DNA from: Tautonia marina
Lineage (GTDB): Bacteria; Planctomycetota; Planctomycetia; Isosphaerales; Isosphaeraceae
DNA: 64,000 nucleotides
NCBI RefSeq assembly: GCF_009177065.1
Contig: NZ_WEZF01000009.1
Coordinates: forward strand, 124,001-188,000
Direction of reading: 5' to 3'
The first letter of the stretch is position 1. Each line of letters begins with the position of its first letter. Shown here piece by piece: positions 53,881 through 62,681 of this stretch. The notes beneath the pieces were generated by a model. The model had not been told where the DNA came from. It worked only from the letters and a program-made list of their open reading frames with translations, and did not search any database. The position numbers and the translations under genes are program-made.

Positions 53881-55695
53881 TCAGGACCGAGGCGGACGAA
53901 CGGCTTCGTCTTCGGGGTGCGGATCTCTGGGAGCCGAGGATCGGTCGAGAGCCGCCGGCGCGAGTCGCTCCGCCGAACCGGGCTCAACGCGAGCCACCTC
54001 GACCCAGTCGTCAGGGATCCATGCCTCTCCCGGCACGATGCGACCGGCCAGCCGATCAAACCGCGTCCGAGACTCGATCACCACCACCGCCGTCACCACC
54101 GCATAGAGTGCGAGCCGAACGATCGTAAACGACGTGGCGAAGTCCAGGGGGAACCAGGGGGTCGGGCTTGTCGTCAGGCCGAAGCGATCGGCAATCAACC
54201 ACGCCAGGAACAAGCCGAGCGCCACAATCCCGACGCCCAGCAGCGCCAGGAGCGCGAGCCCCGCCCAGGCGGACAGCCAGGCGCCGATCGTCAAAGCCAT
54301 CGCGGTCGTCACGCTAGACGCTCCGAGCGAGACCCGGACCCCGACCGCGGCCATGAACGTCATCACGACGAGGGTCGAGGTGAGCTGGATGACATAGGCG
54401 CCCGGCTCCATCGCACCGATTCCGAGCGCGAGCGACCACGCCAGGAGCATGGCCAGAATCAGCCAGCGCAAGGCGTGTAAACTGCCGATCAGCTTGCCCG
54501 CCACGATCTCCGAGCCTTCGAGCGGGCTGGTGAGCAGAGCGTCCCAGGTCCCTCGCTCGCGCTCCGAGGCAATCGCCACCGCCGCCCGAAGGCCGACGGC
54601 CCAGGCGAGAAAGAGGCTGAACCAGGGAGCCGTATCGACGATTGCTCGTTGAAACCAGACGAGCCGCGTTGACGACACCTCCATCGACGTCTGCCGCACC
54701 AGGGCGTCGAGATACAGACCGGCCAGGGTCACACTCGCCAGCACGAGATAGAGCACGGCCAGGGCTCCGAGCCACTTGCCGAGTCCCCCGAGGCTGTTTC
54801 GCCGTTCGATAAAGATCTCTTTCCAGAGCATGGGCCGATCACCCATCGGCTTGACCCGCCGCCGCTTTACCCTCCACCCTGCCCCGAACCGCCCGGCCGA
54901 GCCGTCAAGCCATCGCAGACTCCTGGGCCTCAGGAAGACCACCGCCACGACCGCTCCAAGGCCCCCCATCGTCAGCCAGGACCCCAAGGACCTGAGTGCA
55001 GGTCCGGCATCCTCTTGCCAGACTAATGGGACAACGGCCCCGAAGGGATTGAGCGGGGCCAGCTCAGTGATTCCCCCCGACCGGACCAGATCGGCGAGCA
55101 GGGGCGTGAGAAGCAAGGCCAGGCCAATGGCGTAGGAGCCGAGCAGGGCATCGCGCCCCCTTCGAGACAGAACCGCCACACCCGCGGTCAGGCCCGAGGC
55201 CCCCAGGGCCAGCCCAGGTCCGTAGAGGAACATGACTCCGAGAAGGCTCGGGCGCATTGCCGAAAGGAAGCCGAGCAGGAGCATTGGCGGAAGCATGGCC
55301 AGCAAGACGACCCACACCTGGGTCAGACGACCCGCCAGCCGTCCGATTACGATCTCCAGCGCGGAGACGCGGGTCGTGAGCAAGAGGCCCATCGATCCCC
55401 GCTCTTGCTCGCCGCTGAGGCTTCCCGCAACCACTGCCGGCCCGAAGACCAGCGCGACGGTCGTGGCCAGCCCGATCAGCAGCGTCAAGCCTGCTCGCAA
55501 GGCGCGATAGGGTGAGAAGTCAGGATCGGCCGCCTCGTTCCAGTTGATCCACCACCACCAGAGGATCGCCAGGGCGATCGTCGCTGAGAGGAGCGCCGCG
55601 CCGCCTCGAGCCAGAAAGAGCCACCCCTTGGCAATCGCTCTGCGACACTCCGGTCCAACCAGCGGGCCGAGCCAGGCTTCGCTTGCCCCTCTCAT
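53881..55695 (-). CDS. ABC-2 type transporter permease (large, two-part)
   Basis: 604 residues with about twelve hydrophobic segments. SLSGEQERGSMGLLLTTRVSALEIVIGRLAGRL is the typical ABC-2 motif (E-R-G-T/S then export-site helix), and a second copy occurs as ASERERGTWDALLTSPLEGSEIVAGKLIGSL. The polypeptide is therefore a duplicated permease. No ABC ATPase is encoded nearby, so it must be elsewhere. It overlaps by ATGA with the upstream membrane protein gene, suggesting a three-gene transport or sensing operon with 55692-57331. Confidence 0.88.
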   Translation of the reverse strand: MRGASEAWLGPLVGPECRRAIAKGWLFLARGGAALLSATIALAILWWWWINWNEAADPDFSPYRALRAGLTLLIGLATTVALVFGPAVVAGSLSGEQERGSMGLLLTTRVSALEIVIGRLAGRLTQVWVVLLAMLPPMLLLGFLSAMRPSLLGVMFLYGPGLALGASGLTAGVAVLSRRGRDALLGSYAIGLALLLTPLLADLVRSGGITELAPLNPFGAVVPLVWQEDAGPALRSLGSWLTMGGLGAVVAVVFLRPRSLRWLDGSAGRFGAGWRVKRRRVKPMGDRPMLWKEIFIERRNSLGGLGKWLGALAVLYLVLASVTLAGLYLDALVRQTSMEVSSTRLVWFQRAIVDTAPWFSLFLAWAVGLRAAVAIASERERGTWDALLTSPLEGSEIVAGKLIGSLHALRWLILAMLLAWSLALGIGAMEPGAYVIQLTSTLVVMTFMAAVGVRVSLGASSVTTAMALTIGAWLSAWAGLALLALLGVGIVALGLFLAWLIADRFGLTTSPTPWFPLDFATSFTIVRLALYAVVTAVVVIESRTRFDRLAGRIVPGEAWIPDDWVEVARVEPGSAERLAPAALDRSSAPRDPHPEDEAVRPPRS

Positions 55696-56489
55696 CGGCC
55701 TCGCCCCGCCTCAAGCATGATCTGACTGGCTCTGACCTCGGCCGGGAGGCTGGCCGCCTTGACTCCGGGTCGGTTCAGCAGAACGAGCATCACGATGGGA
55801 TAAATCGCCCCCAGGATCAGCATGCCAATTCCCATGACGGTGTAGATCCCGGCATAAAGCTGCGTCATGTTGGGCATTCCCGCGGGCATGCCCCTGCCCT
55901 GGATCGTCATGGTCTCCTCCACCGCCTTGCCCAATTGTCTTGCGAACGAGGGGACCACGAAGACCACAAAGACGGTTTGCAAGATCAGGAGGCGTGCCAG
56001 TTTGATTCCGGCGACCCAGAGGCTCAGCCGTCGTCCCCATTCCACACGTTGCAGGAGGCCGGCCCCCGCAACGATCATCAACACATTGATACCCAGGGAA
56101 CTGGCCGAGCTGACGACCGACCATGTGCCGAACGACTGCATCTGGCTGCCCATCATCATCAGCTCGGACCCTGGCGGCAGCTTCGGACCAAGGGAGGCCC
56201 TCCGTTCGCGCTCATTATGAAAGACTTGCCGGGCATCTTCCGATTGCGCGGCGGCTTCTCGCTCCGCCAGAGTAGCCATGACCTCCCGATGCTCGCGTTC
56301 CGCCTGGAGCATGAGGGCTCGTTTCAAGCCCTCATACGGCTCGACCGTCATCCTGTTGAAGGCCATCCCTCCCAGCATACTCCAGGCCACCGCCACCAGA
56401 ACCGCTCCGAAGAGCAGGTTCAACAAGCCGATCACCGTCAACGGTTTCGGTCTCGGTCGGATCGGGGCATTGCTCCGTGGTTCACTCAT
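55692..56489 (-). CDS. Membrane protein, paralogue of the neighbour at 56546
   Basis: 265 residues from ATG 56489. An amino-terminal helix (LTVIGLLNLLFGAVLVAVAWS) is followed by an extracytoplasmic helical stretch (LMLQAEREHREVMATLAEREAAAQSED). The C-terminal half has three further membrane helices. The ending AIYPIVMLVLLNRPGVKAASLP matches VYPIIVLVVASRPGVRQAVAG of the next gene, and the overall order is the same, so these are tandem duplicates. No family name is known to me. It is coupled to the ABC-2 permease by an ATGA overlap. Confidence 0.75.
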   Translation of the reverse strand: MSEPRSNAPIRPRPKPLTVIGLLNLLFGAVLVAVAWSMLGGMAFNRMTVEPYEGLKRALMLQAEREHREVMATLAEREAAAQSEDARQVFHNERERRASLGPKLPPGSELMMMGSQMQSFGTWSVVSSASSLGINVLMIVAGAGLLQRVEWGRRLSLWVAGIKLARLLILQTVFVVFVVPSFARQLGKAVEETMTIQGRGMPAGMPNMTQLYAGIYTVMGIGMLILGAIYPIVMLVLLNRPGVKAASLPAEVRASQIMLEAGRGR

Positions 56490-56545
56490 CGTTCCGCTTG
56501 CCTCGTGTGGGTCGACACTGGGGATTGGACAGGGGAATCCGAACT

Positions 56546-57331
56546 TCACTGACCCTCGGCGCGGGCCGATCGCCCTGCAACCGCTTGCCTGACCCCGGGT
56601 CGAGACGCAACCACCAGAACAATGATCGGGTAAACGCCAAGCACTCCGTTCGTCCCAACCAACACTGCCATGAACAACTGACTCATTCCCTGTTCATAGA
56701 GCGTCAGTTCGGCGTCGATCGCGGCCGTCTCATCGTCATCCGGCATGGGAGGGAACATCGATTCGCGCAGTTCGGCCGTCCAGCGCTCGGCCATTCCAGG
56801 AGCCAGTTGGACCGAAGCGAGGGCAAAACCGAGAATGGCGGGGAGCATCAACGCTGCCGAGAGCCTGGCGATCGATCGCCCCCATCGTCTCAGGCGAATC
56901 AACCCGATGCCCGAGGCGATCAAGAGCCCATTCAAGACCGACATGACCCCGAGTTTGGCCATCACACCGGTTCGAAGCGAAGGATCGTCAAGAAAGCTCA
57001 TGCTGAAGCCAAACCATGCAGGGTCGCTCATGTCGCTCAAGGTGAACACCTCCTGTTCGGCCGCGATGACCTCACGTTCCTCGTCCGATTCCGCGGCTGC
57101 CAGCCGTGCTTGAAACTGCTCTCGACGGGCAGACCACTGGGCATCGCGTTGCTGTTGCTGCTGACTCTGAGCCCAGGTCATCAGGCGGCCAAACGTGGGC
57201 ATTGCCAGAACGACGCCCGACTCATAGAGCACCGCAAGCAAGAAGAGCGAACCGAACACGAGATTCAAGTATCCGAGCGACTTCGTCGCGATCGGCTCCG
57301 CCTGGGTGTCGGGCAAGGAGTCGTCGTTCAT
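56546..57331 (-). CDS. Membrane protein, tandem paralogue
   Basis: 261 residues from ATG 57331; an upstream frame to 57514 has no protein character. First helix YLNLVFGSLFLLAVLYESGVV, then a coiled Gln/Glu/Arg-rich stretch (QSQQQQQRDAQWSARREQFQARLAAAESDEE), then three membrane helices. The long charged stretch between helices 1 and 2 may be a coiled coil facing the periplasm. First gene of the three-gene minus-strand unit with the ABC-2 permease. Confidence 0.75.
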   Translation of the reverse strand: MNDDSLPDTQAEPIATKSLGYLNLVFGSLFLLAVLYESGVVLAMPTFGRLMTWAQSQQQQQRDAQWSARREQFQARLAAAESDEEREVIAAEQEVFTLSDMSDPAWFGFSMSFLDDPSLRTGVMAKLGVMSVLNGLLIASGIGLIRLRRWGRSIARLSAALMLPAILGFALASVQLAPGMAERWTAELRESMFPPMPDDDETAAIDAELTLYEQGMSQLFMAVLVGTNGVLGVYPIIVLVVASRPGVRQAVAGRSARAEGQ

Positions 57332-57644
57332 GGGGTGCCCATCCTTCTTCCTCCAGGGAACTTTGGCCGGATTGCAGGAATGTTCGTCGCCTGGCTCCAA
57401 ACATTTTGAGTCGCATTCCGAAACCTTGTGCCGGCTTCGGTGATCGTACCAGACGGACCACCTGATGCGCGGAGAGGGAATCCGTCTGAACAAGACCATT
57501 CCGCAGCCAATCACTTGCTCCGGGTGGTTTCGCTGCTCGAGAGTTCGGTACGATGGATCGAAGGGCGTTCGGGGTCCTGATCGCTCGAACCGCCTCCCAT
57601 CTCCGACCGATCGGTCGCCGACTTCCCCAGGAAGGATTGCCTCC

Positions 57645-58154
57645 GTGGTGGACGGCTCGAACCCCTACGATGCACCTCGGAGCAACCTGAACGATCGCCC
57701 CCGAGGCCGTGCTCGGTTCGAGCGTCGGCTTCTTGGAGCCGCGGCGGTCTTTTTGCTGAATCTTCCGCTCGCAATTGTGGTCACCTTGCATCAGTCGGGC
57801 GGCGATGCCTGGCTCGGTGTCCTGATGGGGCTGGTGGGACTGGGCATCCTGGGCGTGCTCATCTGTTTGATTTCGGAACGAGTGGGTCTGACGATGATCC
57901 TCGGGGGTTTCGGGATCGCTCTGTTTCAGGTGGTGCCCATTTTGCACGGGATCGCGGGGTTTATCGCCCTCTGGCTGACGTTCGCGGTGGGCATCTCTCC
58001 CCAGCCGGGCCAGGTCACGACCTGGTCTGCCGGCCTCTGCATCTGCCTGGTGACAGGGCTCCTCCTGATGAAACTGGCGTTCAGCCTCGGTGTGCTGTTG
58101 TTGGTCCTTACGCCTCCTCGCTGGCGAGGGCTGGCGACCCAAATGATCCGATGA
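57645..58154 (+). CDS. NPYxAP small membrane protein (tandem copy 1)
   Basis: 169 residues from GTG 57645, supported by AGGAAGG just before and by the same motif position in the next gene (VVDGSNPYDAP here, VSDASNPYLAP there). A charged amino-terminus precedes four hydrophobic helices (VFLLNLPLAIVVTL, GVLMGLVGLGILGVLIC, LILGGFGIALFQVVPIL, CLVTGLLLMKLAFSLGVLLL). NPYxAP-type amino-termini are common in planctomycete small membrane proteins of unknown function. The copy is probably co-transcribed with 58216. Confidence 0.78.
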   Translation: MVDGSNPYDAPRSNLNDRPRGRARFERRLLGAAAVFLLNLPLAIVVTLHQSGGDAWLGVLMGLVGLGILGVLICLISERVGLTMILGGFGIALFQVVPILHGIAGFIALWLTFAVGISPQPGQVTTWSAGLCICLVTGLLLMKLAFSLGVLLLVLTPPRWRGLATQMIR

Positions 58155-58215
58155 CGGCAACGGTTCCAGGCCATTCGAATCCACCCTCAACAGTCTCCCG
58201 ATACGGAGCTGCCCT

Positions 58216-58761
58216 GTGTCCGACGCCTCAAACCCCTACCTGGCTCCTGAAAGCCCCATGATCGATCGGCCAGCCGATCTCTCCCGACCTCGCAAGGGAA
58301 CTCCCGGTCTGCTGGTCGGCTGGGTGATCGTCTTTCTCGTGAACCTTCCGATCCCGGTGATGTTCGGAAGCGCGTTGACCGAGGGGAACGCCCGCATCGG
58401 GATGACCGTGGGGACCGTGGCGCTTGGGCTGGTCGGAGGCCTCTTCTGTCAGCGGTCCTACCGAATCGCCCTGGCCCTGACGGCCGGCGGAGTGGCCGTC
58501 GCGATCACCCAGGTCATTGCGATTCCGCAGTTCATTGCCGGCTCGATCGGCTTGATGGTCTCGACGACCCTCGGCCTGGCCGATCCGAATTTTGATGTCG
58601 GGAGCAACGAGATGACGCTGTGGTCCGGCGGGCTTGTGACCACGCTCGTCACCGGGAGCTTGTTGATGGGGCTGGCCCTGGGGATCGGGCTGCTGTTCCA
58701 GCTCCTGGGATTTGGTGGTGGGAGCGTCCAGACCGTCGAGAAGCCACCGACCCTCGAATGA
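58216..58761 (+). CDS. NPYxAP small membrane protein (tandem copy 2)
   Basis: 181 residues from GTG 58216 (VSDASNPYLAPESP). It has the same order of segments as copy 1: charged lead, VIVFLVNLPIPVMFGS, GTVALGLVGGLFC, ALTAGGVAVAITQVIAIP, VTTLVTGSLLMGLALGIGLLFQLL. Short shared strings (LWSGGL / TWSAGL, TLVTGSLLMGL / CLVTGLLLMKL) show a duplication. No function known. Convergent with the nucleotidyltransferase 10 bp later. Confidence 0.8.
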   Translation: MSDASNPYLAPESPMIDRPADLSRPRKGTPGLLVGWVIVFLVNLPIPVMFGSALTEGNARIGMTVGTVALGLVGGLFCQRSYRIALALTAGGVAVAITQVIAIPQFIAGSIGLMVSTTLGLADPNFDVGSNEMTLWSGGLVTTLVTGSLLMGLALGIGLLFQLLGFGGGSVQTVEKPPTLE

Positions 58762-58771
58762 GGTCCATTGC

Positions 58772-59386
58772 TTACCCAGGTCCGGAGTTGGGGTTCCACC
58801 TGCGGTAGTCCTCCGGGGTGTCGAGATCTTCCGTCGCTCCCGGTTCGGTCACATCGAGCAGGACCACCCGATCGGCATACCGCTCGCGCAGCGCGTTGAT
58901 ACCGACCTCGGGTGGAAGCTCCCGAATCGCACACGCAAGCCGCCAGGGCAGGCCGAGCGGGTGCCCCCGTCGCGCGTTGAAGACCGGGACGACGATCGAC
59001 CCGGGATCGCTTCGCATCCGATCGACCACCGCAGCGACCAGAGCGGGAGTCAGCCCGACGCTGTCGCCCGGACAGATGAGGACCGACGAGGGCAGGGGGC
59101 CGGTTTCCAGGAGATCGAGACCCGCCTCGACCGTGGCCCTCATGTCGGGAGTGGTGCCGGGCAGTTCCAGGGTTTCTGCGCCCACCTTTTTCGCCTGATC
59201 GAGTAGCTCGGCCGAGCCCGGCTCATTGGGGGGAGGCGCGATCACCAGGACCCGATCGGCTCCACCGGATCGCAAGGCCGAGACAACCCGAGCGATCACC
59301 ACCTCACCTTCGAGAAGGGGCAGGGTGAGCTTGGGTCGGCCCATCCGGCGGCTTTGACCGGCCGAGGGAACCAGCGCAACAATCAC
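58772..59386 (-). CDS. MocA/MobA-like nucleotidyltransferase
   Basis: 204 residues. The N-terminal LVPSAGQSRRMGRPKLTLPL is the NTP-binding signature (GxSxRMGxxK). ICPGDSVGLTP holds the acidic metal site, and FNARRGHPLGLPW is the MocA-type block. These enzymes add CMP or GMP to molybdopterin during molybdenum-cofactor maturation. The overlapping XdhC-family gene (ATGA, 59383-59386) supports a role in assembling a molybdenum hydroxylase, although none is encoded in the window. Confidence 0.87.
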   Translation of the reverse strand: MIVALVPSAGQSRRMGRPKLTLPLLEGEVVIARVVSALRSGGADRVLVIAPPPNEPGSAELLDQAKKVGAETLELPGTTPDMRATVEAGLDLLETGPLPSSVLICPGDSVGLTPALVAAVVDRMRSDPGSIVVPVFNARRGHPLGLPWRLACAIRELPPEVGINALRERYADRVVLLDVTEPGATEDLDTPEDYRRWNPNSGPG

Positions 59387-60486
59387 GAGCCAACCGCCTC
59401 AGGAGCATCCTCCGACTCGACCCGAGCAAAGGGATTGGTCGTCACCGCCTCCGGTCCGAGATTCCGTCGCGCGATGAGCTGCGCGACCACACTGATCGCG
59501 ATTTCCGGGACCGTTTGCGAACCGATTGGCATGCCGATCGGAGCCGTCACGCGGGCAAGGTGCTCCTCGGCGACCCCTTGCTCGCGCAATCCATCGAAAA
59601 TCAGGCGAATCTTCCGCTTGCTTCCGATCAGTCCCACATAAGCCGCCGTCGTGGGAGCGAGGTGAAACAGGGCCTCCTGGTCGTGGCCGTGCCCTCGCGT
59701 CACAATCAGAGCATACGTATGAGGTGTCGTTTCGAGGGCGGGGAGGACCTCGTCCATGGGACCGACGAGGATCTGATCGGCCATCGGGAACCGCTCAGGG
59801 TTGGCATACTGAGCGCGGTCGTCAACGATCGTCACATCGAAGTCGGCTTCCGCGGCGAGCTTCGCCACGGCCTGGCCAACATGCCCGGCACCGACGACCA
59901 CCAGGCGAATCCGGGGCAATACCGGAAGAGTCGCGACCCCTCGGGTGGACGCGAGCCTCGGACGGCGGTCGATCGGTTCAACCAAATTGGCAACGGCCCC
60001 GGGTGGTTCGCGATTCGGCAGGCTGGCGACGAGTTCCGCATCCGGCCCAAATAACCAGCGAGCCCCGATCACGTCGGCCCCGCATCGCTCGGGATCGATC
60101 GCCACCGCTTCGACCAGACCGAGCCCGGCATCAAGCAGATTTCGATAGGCGAGGAAGTAGGCGGCGGCCTCCGGCCCTCGAAAGGCCTCGGCCAGGATGA
60201 CCATCTTGCCGCCACAAATCAGGCCGTCAGCCCAGGCGTAATCATGATCGAGCACGAAGGTGTGACGATCCGCGCCCGACTGGCCAAGACGCCGCAAGGC
60301 TTTCTGCTTGACCTCGTTCTCGACACAACCACCGCCAAGCGTGCCGACCTGTCCACCGCTGGGATCGACCAGCATCAGAGCGCCGGCTTTTTGAGGGGTC
60401 GACCCTTTTGTCTCGACCACCTGACAGAGCAAGGCCTCTTGGCCGTGGTCGAGCAGACGGGTCAGTTGAGCAAGAACGTCTCGCAT
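59383..60486 (-). CDS. XdhC/CoxI-family molybdenum-enzyme maturation protein
   Basis: 367 residues. The N-terminal XdhC domain shows ALLCQVVETKGSTPQKAGALMLV and GTLGGGCVENEV. The C-terminal Rossmann-like domain begins RIRLVVVGAGHVGQAVAKLAAEADFDVTIVDDRAQYA and ends with YVGLIGSKRKIRLIFDGL and IGSQTVPEIAISVVAQLIA. Members insert the sulfurated cofactor into xanthine-dehydrogenase-type enzymes. Full-length with both domains. Divergent from the Tat-exported oxidoreductase across a 260-bp gap. Confidence 0.93.
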   Translation of the reverse strand: MRDVLAQLTRLLDHGQEALLCQVVETKGSTPQKAGALMLVDPSGGQVGTLGGGCVENEVKQKALRRLGQSGADRHTFVLDHDYAWADGLICGGKMVILAEAFRGPEAAAYFLAYRNLLDAGLGLVEAVAIDPERCGADVIGARWLFGPDAELVASLPNREPPGAVANLVEPIDRRPRLASTRGVATLPVLPRIRLVVVGAGHVGQAVAKLAAEADFDVTIVDDRAQYANPERFPMADQILVGPMDEVLPALETTPHTYALIVTRGHGHDQEALFHLAPTTAAYVGLIGSKRKIRLIFDGLREQGVAEEHLARVTAPIGMPIGSQTVPEIAISVVAQLIARRNLGPEAVTTNPFARVESEDAPEAVGS

Positions 60487-60747
60487 GGCAACGCCGCGGG
60501 GTCGAGGGGCTGGGTCGTCTGGAGCGTCGAACCGATCTTACCAGGCTAGTCGCGACGACTCCCAGTCGGCAAGCCAGTCCCACCGCTGGAGCCCACGCGC
60601 CGGACGGGTTACGATGCGAGAGCGTCACATCCAGCGACGCGACCACAACCCATGAACGATGCTCGATCCAAGACGCACAATGACCCGATGATCAACCGTT
60701 GAATCGCGCCGGAATCGTTACCCTCTCTCGAACACGGAGCCCGAGCC

Positions 60748-62040
60748 ATGACCGAGTCGAACCGCCGCGCCTTCCTCGGACAATCCGGGGCCGCGATCGC
60801 CGCCGGCCTGACCCTTTTGCCAGGCCGATCGGGCAAGGCCGCCCCCTCCGATCGCGTGAACCTGGCCGTGATGGGCATCCGGGGCCGCGGTGGCGGGCTC
60901 GCCCAGAGCTTCGCGGCGATGCCGGGAGCGCAGGTCACCCACCTGATTGACGTGGATACGAACCTGTTCGGTCAGGCGGTTCCGGCGATTGCCGAGCGGC
61001 AGGGCTCTGAGCCGAAGACCGAAACCGACTTCCGTCGGATTCTCGACGATCCGTCAGTTGATGCTCTCGTCATCGGCGCTCCCGACCACTGGCACGCTCC
61101 GGCGACCGTCAAGGCGTGCCAGGCCGGCAAGCATGTCTATGTGGAAAAGCCCGCCTCCCACACCCTCTGGGAAGGCCAGAAGATGATCGAGGCGGCTCGG
61201 AAGTACGACCGCGTCGTCCAGGTCGGCACCCAAAGTCGCAGCACGCCGCATTATCGCCATGTGATCGAGGAGGTTCTTCCCTCGGGACGGATCGGCACGG
61301 TGCTCCAGGCGAAAGCCTGGAACAGCCAGTATCGCCCCGATCTTCCGGAGGCCGAGGACGGCCCGCCGCCCCAGGGGGTCGATTACAACCTCTGGCTCGG
61401 CCCGGCTCCCGAGCGGCCCTTCAACCCGAATCGGTTCCACTACAGTTGGCACTGGCAGTGGGATTATGGGACGGGCGATGTGGGCAACGACGGCGTTCAC
61501 GACCTGGATATCGCCCGCTGGGGGCTCAGGGTTGGAATGCCCAGCACCGTCTCCTGTACCGCCTTCAAGGCGGTCAACTCGCACTGGGAGACCCCCGATA
61601 CCGCCTTCGCCACGTTCACCTTCCCGGACACCTCGGCCATTCTCGTCTACGAGCAGCGCGACTGGTCCCCCTACGTTCAGAGCGGATTCGAAAATGGCGT
61701 GATCTTCTACGGCACGAAGGGACGCATCGAGATTGGCCGATCCGGTTGGCGATTGTTTGAAGGGAACGACCAGGTGCCGGTTGAGTCCGAACCGTTTTCC
61801 GATCGCCACCACTTCGAGGACTTCCTCGACGCGATCGCCTCCGGCCGCCGTCCCCATGCCGATATTGAGGAAGGGCACCACTCCGCGGCGCTGGCCCACC
61901 TGATCAACATCACGGCTCGAACCGGCCGAGGGTTTCTCACACTCGACCCGCAGACCGAGGAAATTCTCAACGATTCCGAGGCTCAGAGTCTAACTCGTCG
62001 ATCGTATCGCGAACCGTTCGGGATTCCGGAACAGGTTTGA
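60748..62040 (+). CDS. Tat-exported Gfo/Idh/MocA-family oxidoreductase
   Basis: 430 residues. A twin-arginine signal (SNRRAFLGQSGAAIAAGLTLLPG) is at the start. It is followed by the Rossmann site VNLAVMGIRGRGGGLAQSF, then VIGAPDHWHAPATVKACQAGKHV and VEKPASHTLWEG with the catalytic lysine. The C-terminal domain carries GTGDVGNDGVHDLDIARWGL with the conserved His/Asp. Exported members are abundant in planctomycetes and are thought to act on carbohydrates outside the cytoplasm. The cofactor is exported folded with the enzyme. A second cytoplasmic copy lies at 25966. Confidence 0.94.
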   Translation: MTESNRRAFLGQSGAAIAAGLTLLPGRSGKAAPSDRVNLAVMGIRGRGGGLAQSFAAMPGAQVTHLIDVDTNLFGQAVPAIAERQGSEPKTETDFRRILDDPSVDALVIGAPDHWHAPATVKACQAGKHVYVEKPASHTLWEGQKMIEAARKYDRVVQVGTQSRSTPHYRHVIEEVLPSGRIGTVLQAKAWNSQYRPDLPEAEDGPPPQGVDYNLWLGPAPERPFNPNRFHYSWHWQWDYGTGDVGNDGVHDLDIARWGLRVGMPSTVSCTAFKAVNSHWETPDTAFATFTFPDTSAILVYEQRDWSPYVQSGFENGVIFYGTKGRIEIGRSGWRLFEGNDQVPVESEPFSDRHHFEDFLDAIASGRRPHADIEEGHHSAALAHLINITARTGRGFLTLDPQTEEILNDSEAQSLTRRSYREPFGIPEQV

Positions 62041-62087
62041 TTCGTCTCTCTCCACGCTCCTCGAACCCCCGGAGTAAACCTCGAACC

Positions 62088-62666
62088 ATGCGATTGATCC
62101 TCGCCAGTGCATCCCCCCGACGCCGGCAACTGCTGACCGAGGCCGGATACTCGATCGAGGTCGATCCCTCCGGGGTCGAGGAACTGGAGCCCGAAGGGCC
62201 GGTCGACGCGGCAGCCTACGTCGCCGAGCTGGCCTGGCGGAAGGCTCATGCCGTCGCCTCTCGTCGCGGTTCGGGCCTGATTCTCGCCGCCGACACGACG
62301 TGTGCCCTCGACGGTCGCTTGCTCAACAAGCCGCTCGATCGCCAGGACGCCGAGCGGATGATCCGCGCTCAGGAAGGACGTGAGGTGGCCATCTTGACCG
62401 GCCTCTGTCTTTATCGAGCGGATCGCCGGGAATGGGTCGGAGCCGTCGAGACCAGTCTCGTCCACGTCCGCGAGATGACCGACGACGAACGCCTGGCCCA
62501 TCTCGACTCCGACCGATGGGTCGGCAAGGCCGGTGCCTACGGCGTGCAGGATGACGACCCGATTGTCTCCGTGACCTCAGGAAGCTGGTCGAATGTGGTC
62601 GGCCTTCCTCTGGAGCGACTGGACCAGTTGATTCGTGAGTACCCGTCGATCATGACCGATCGCTGA
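62088..62666 (+). CDS. maf: Maf-family nucleoside triphosphate pyrophosphatase
   Basis: 192 residues from ATG 62088. The signature LILASASPRRRQLLTEAG starts the protein, followed by ILAADTTCALDGRLLNKP, where many members have AADTV/T and a catalytic Asp. Then come VAILTGLCL and the late GKAGAYGVQDDDPIVSVTSGSWSNVVGLPL block. It hydrolyses non-canonical or pyrimidine nucleoside triphosphates in the cytoplasm. It lies 47 bp after the oxidoreductase and 15 bp before the sulfatase, so all three may be one operon. Confidence 0.93.
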   Translation: MRLILASASPRRRQLLTEAGYSIEVDPSGVEELEPEGPVDAAAYVAELAWRKAHAVASRRGSGLILAADTTCALDGRLLNKPLDRQDAERMIRAQEGREVAILTGLCLYRADRREWVGAVETSLVHVREMTDDERLAHLDSDRWVGKAGAYGVQDDDPIVSVTSGSWSNVVGLPLERLDQLIREYPSIMTDR

Positions 62667-62681
62667 TCCCGGAGCCGACCA

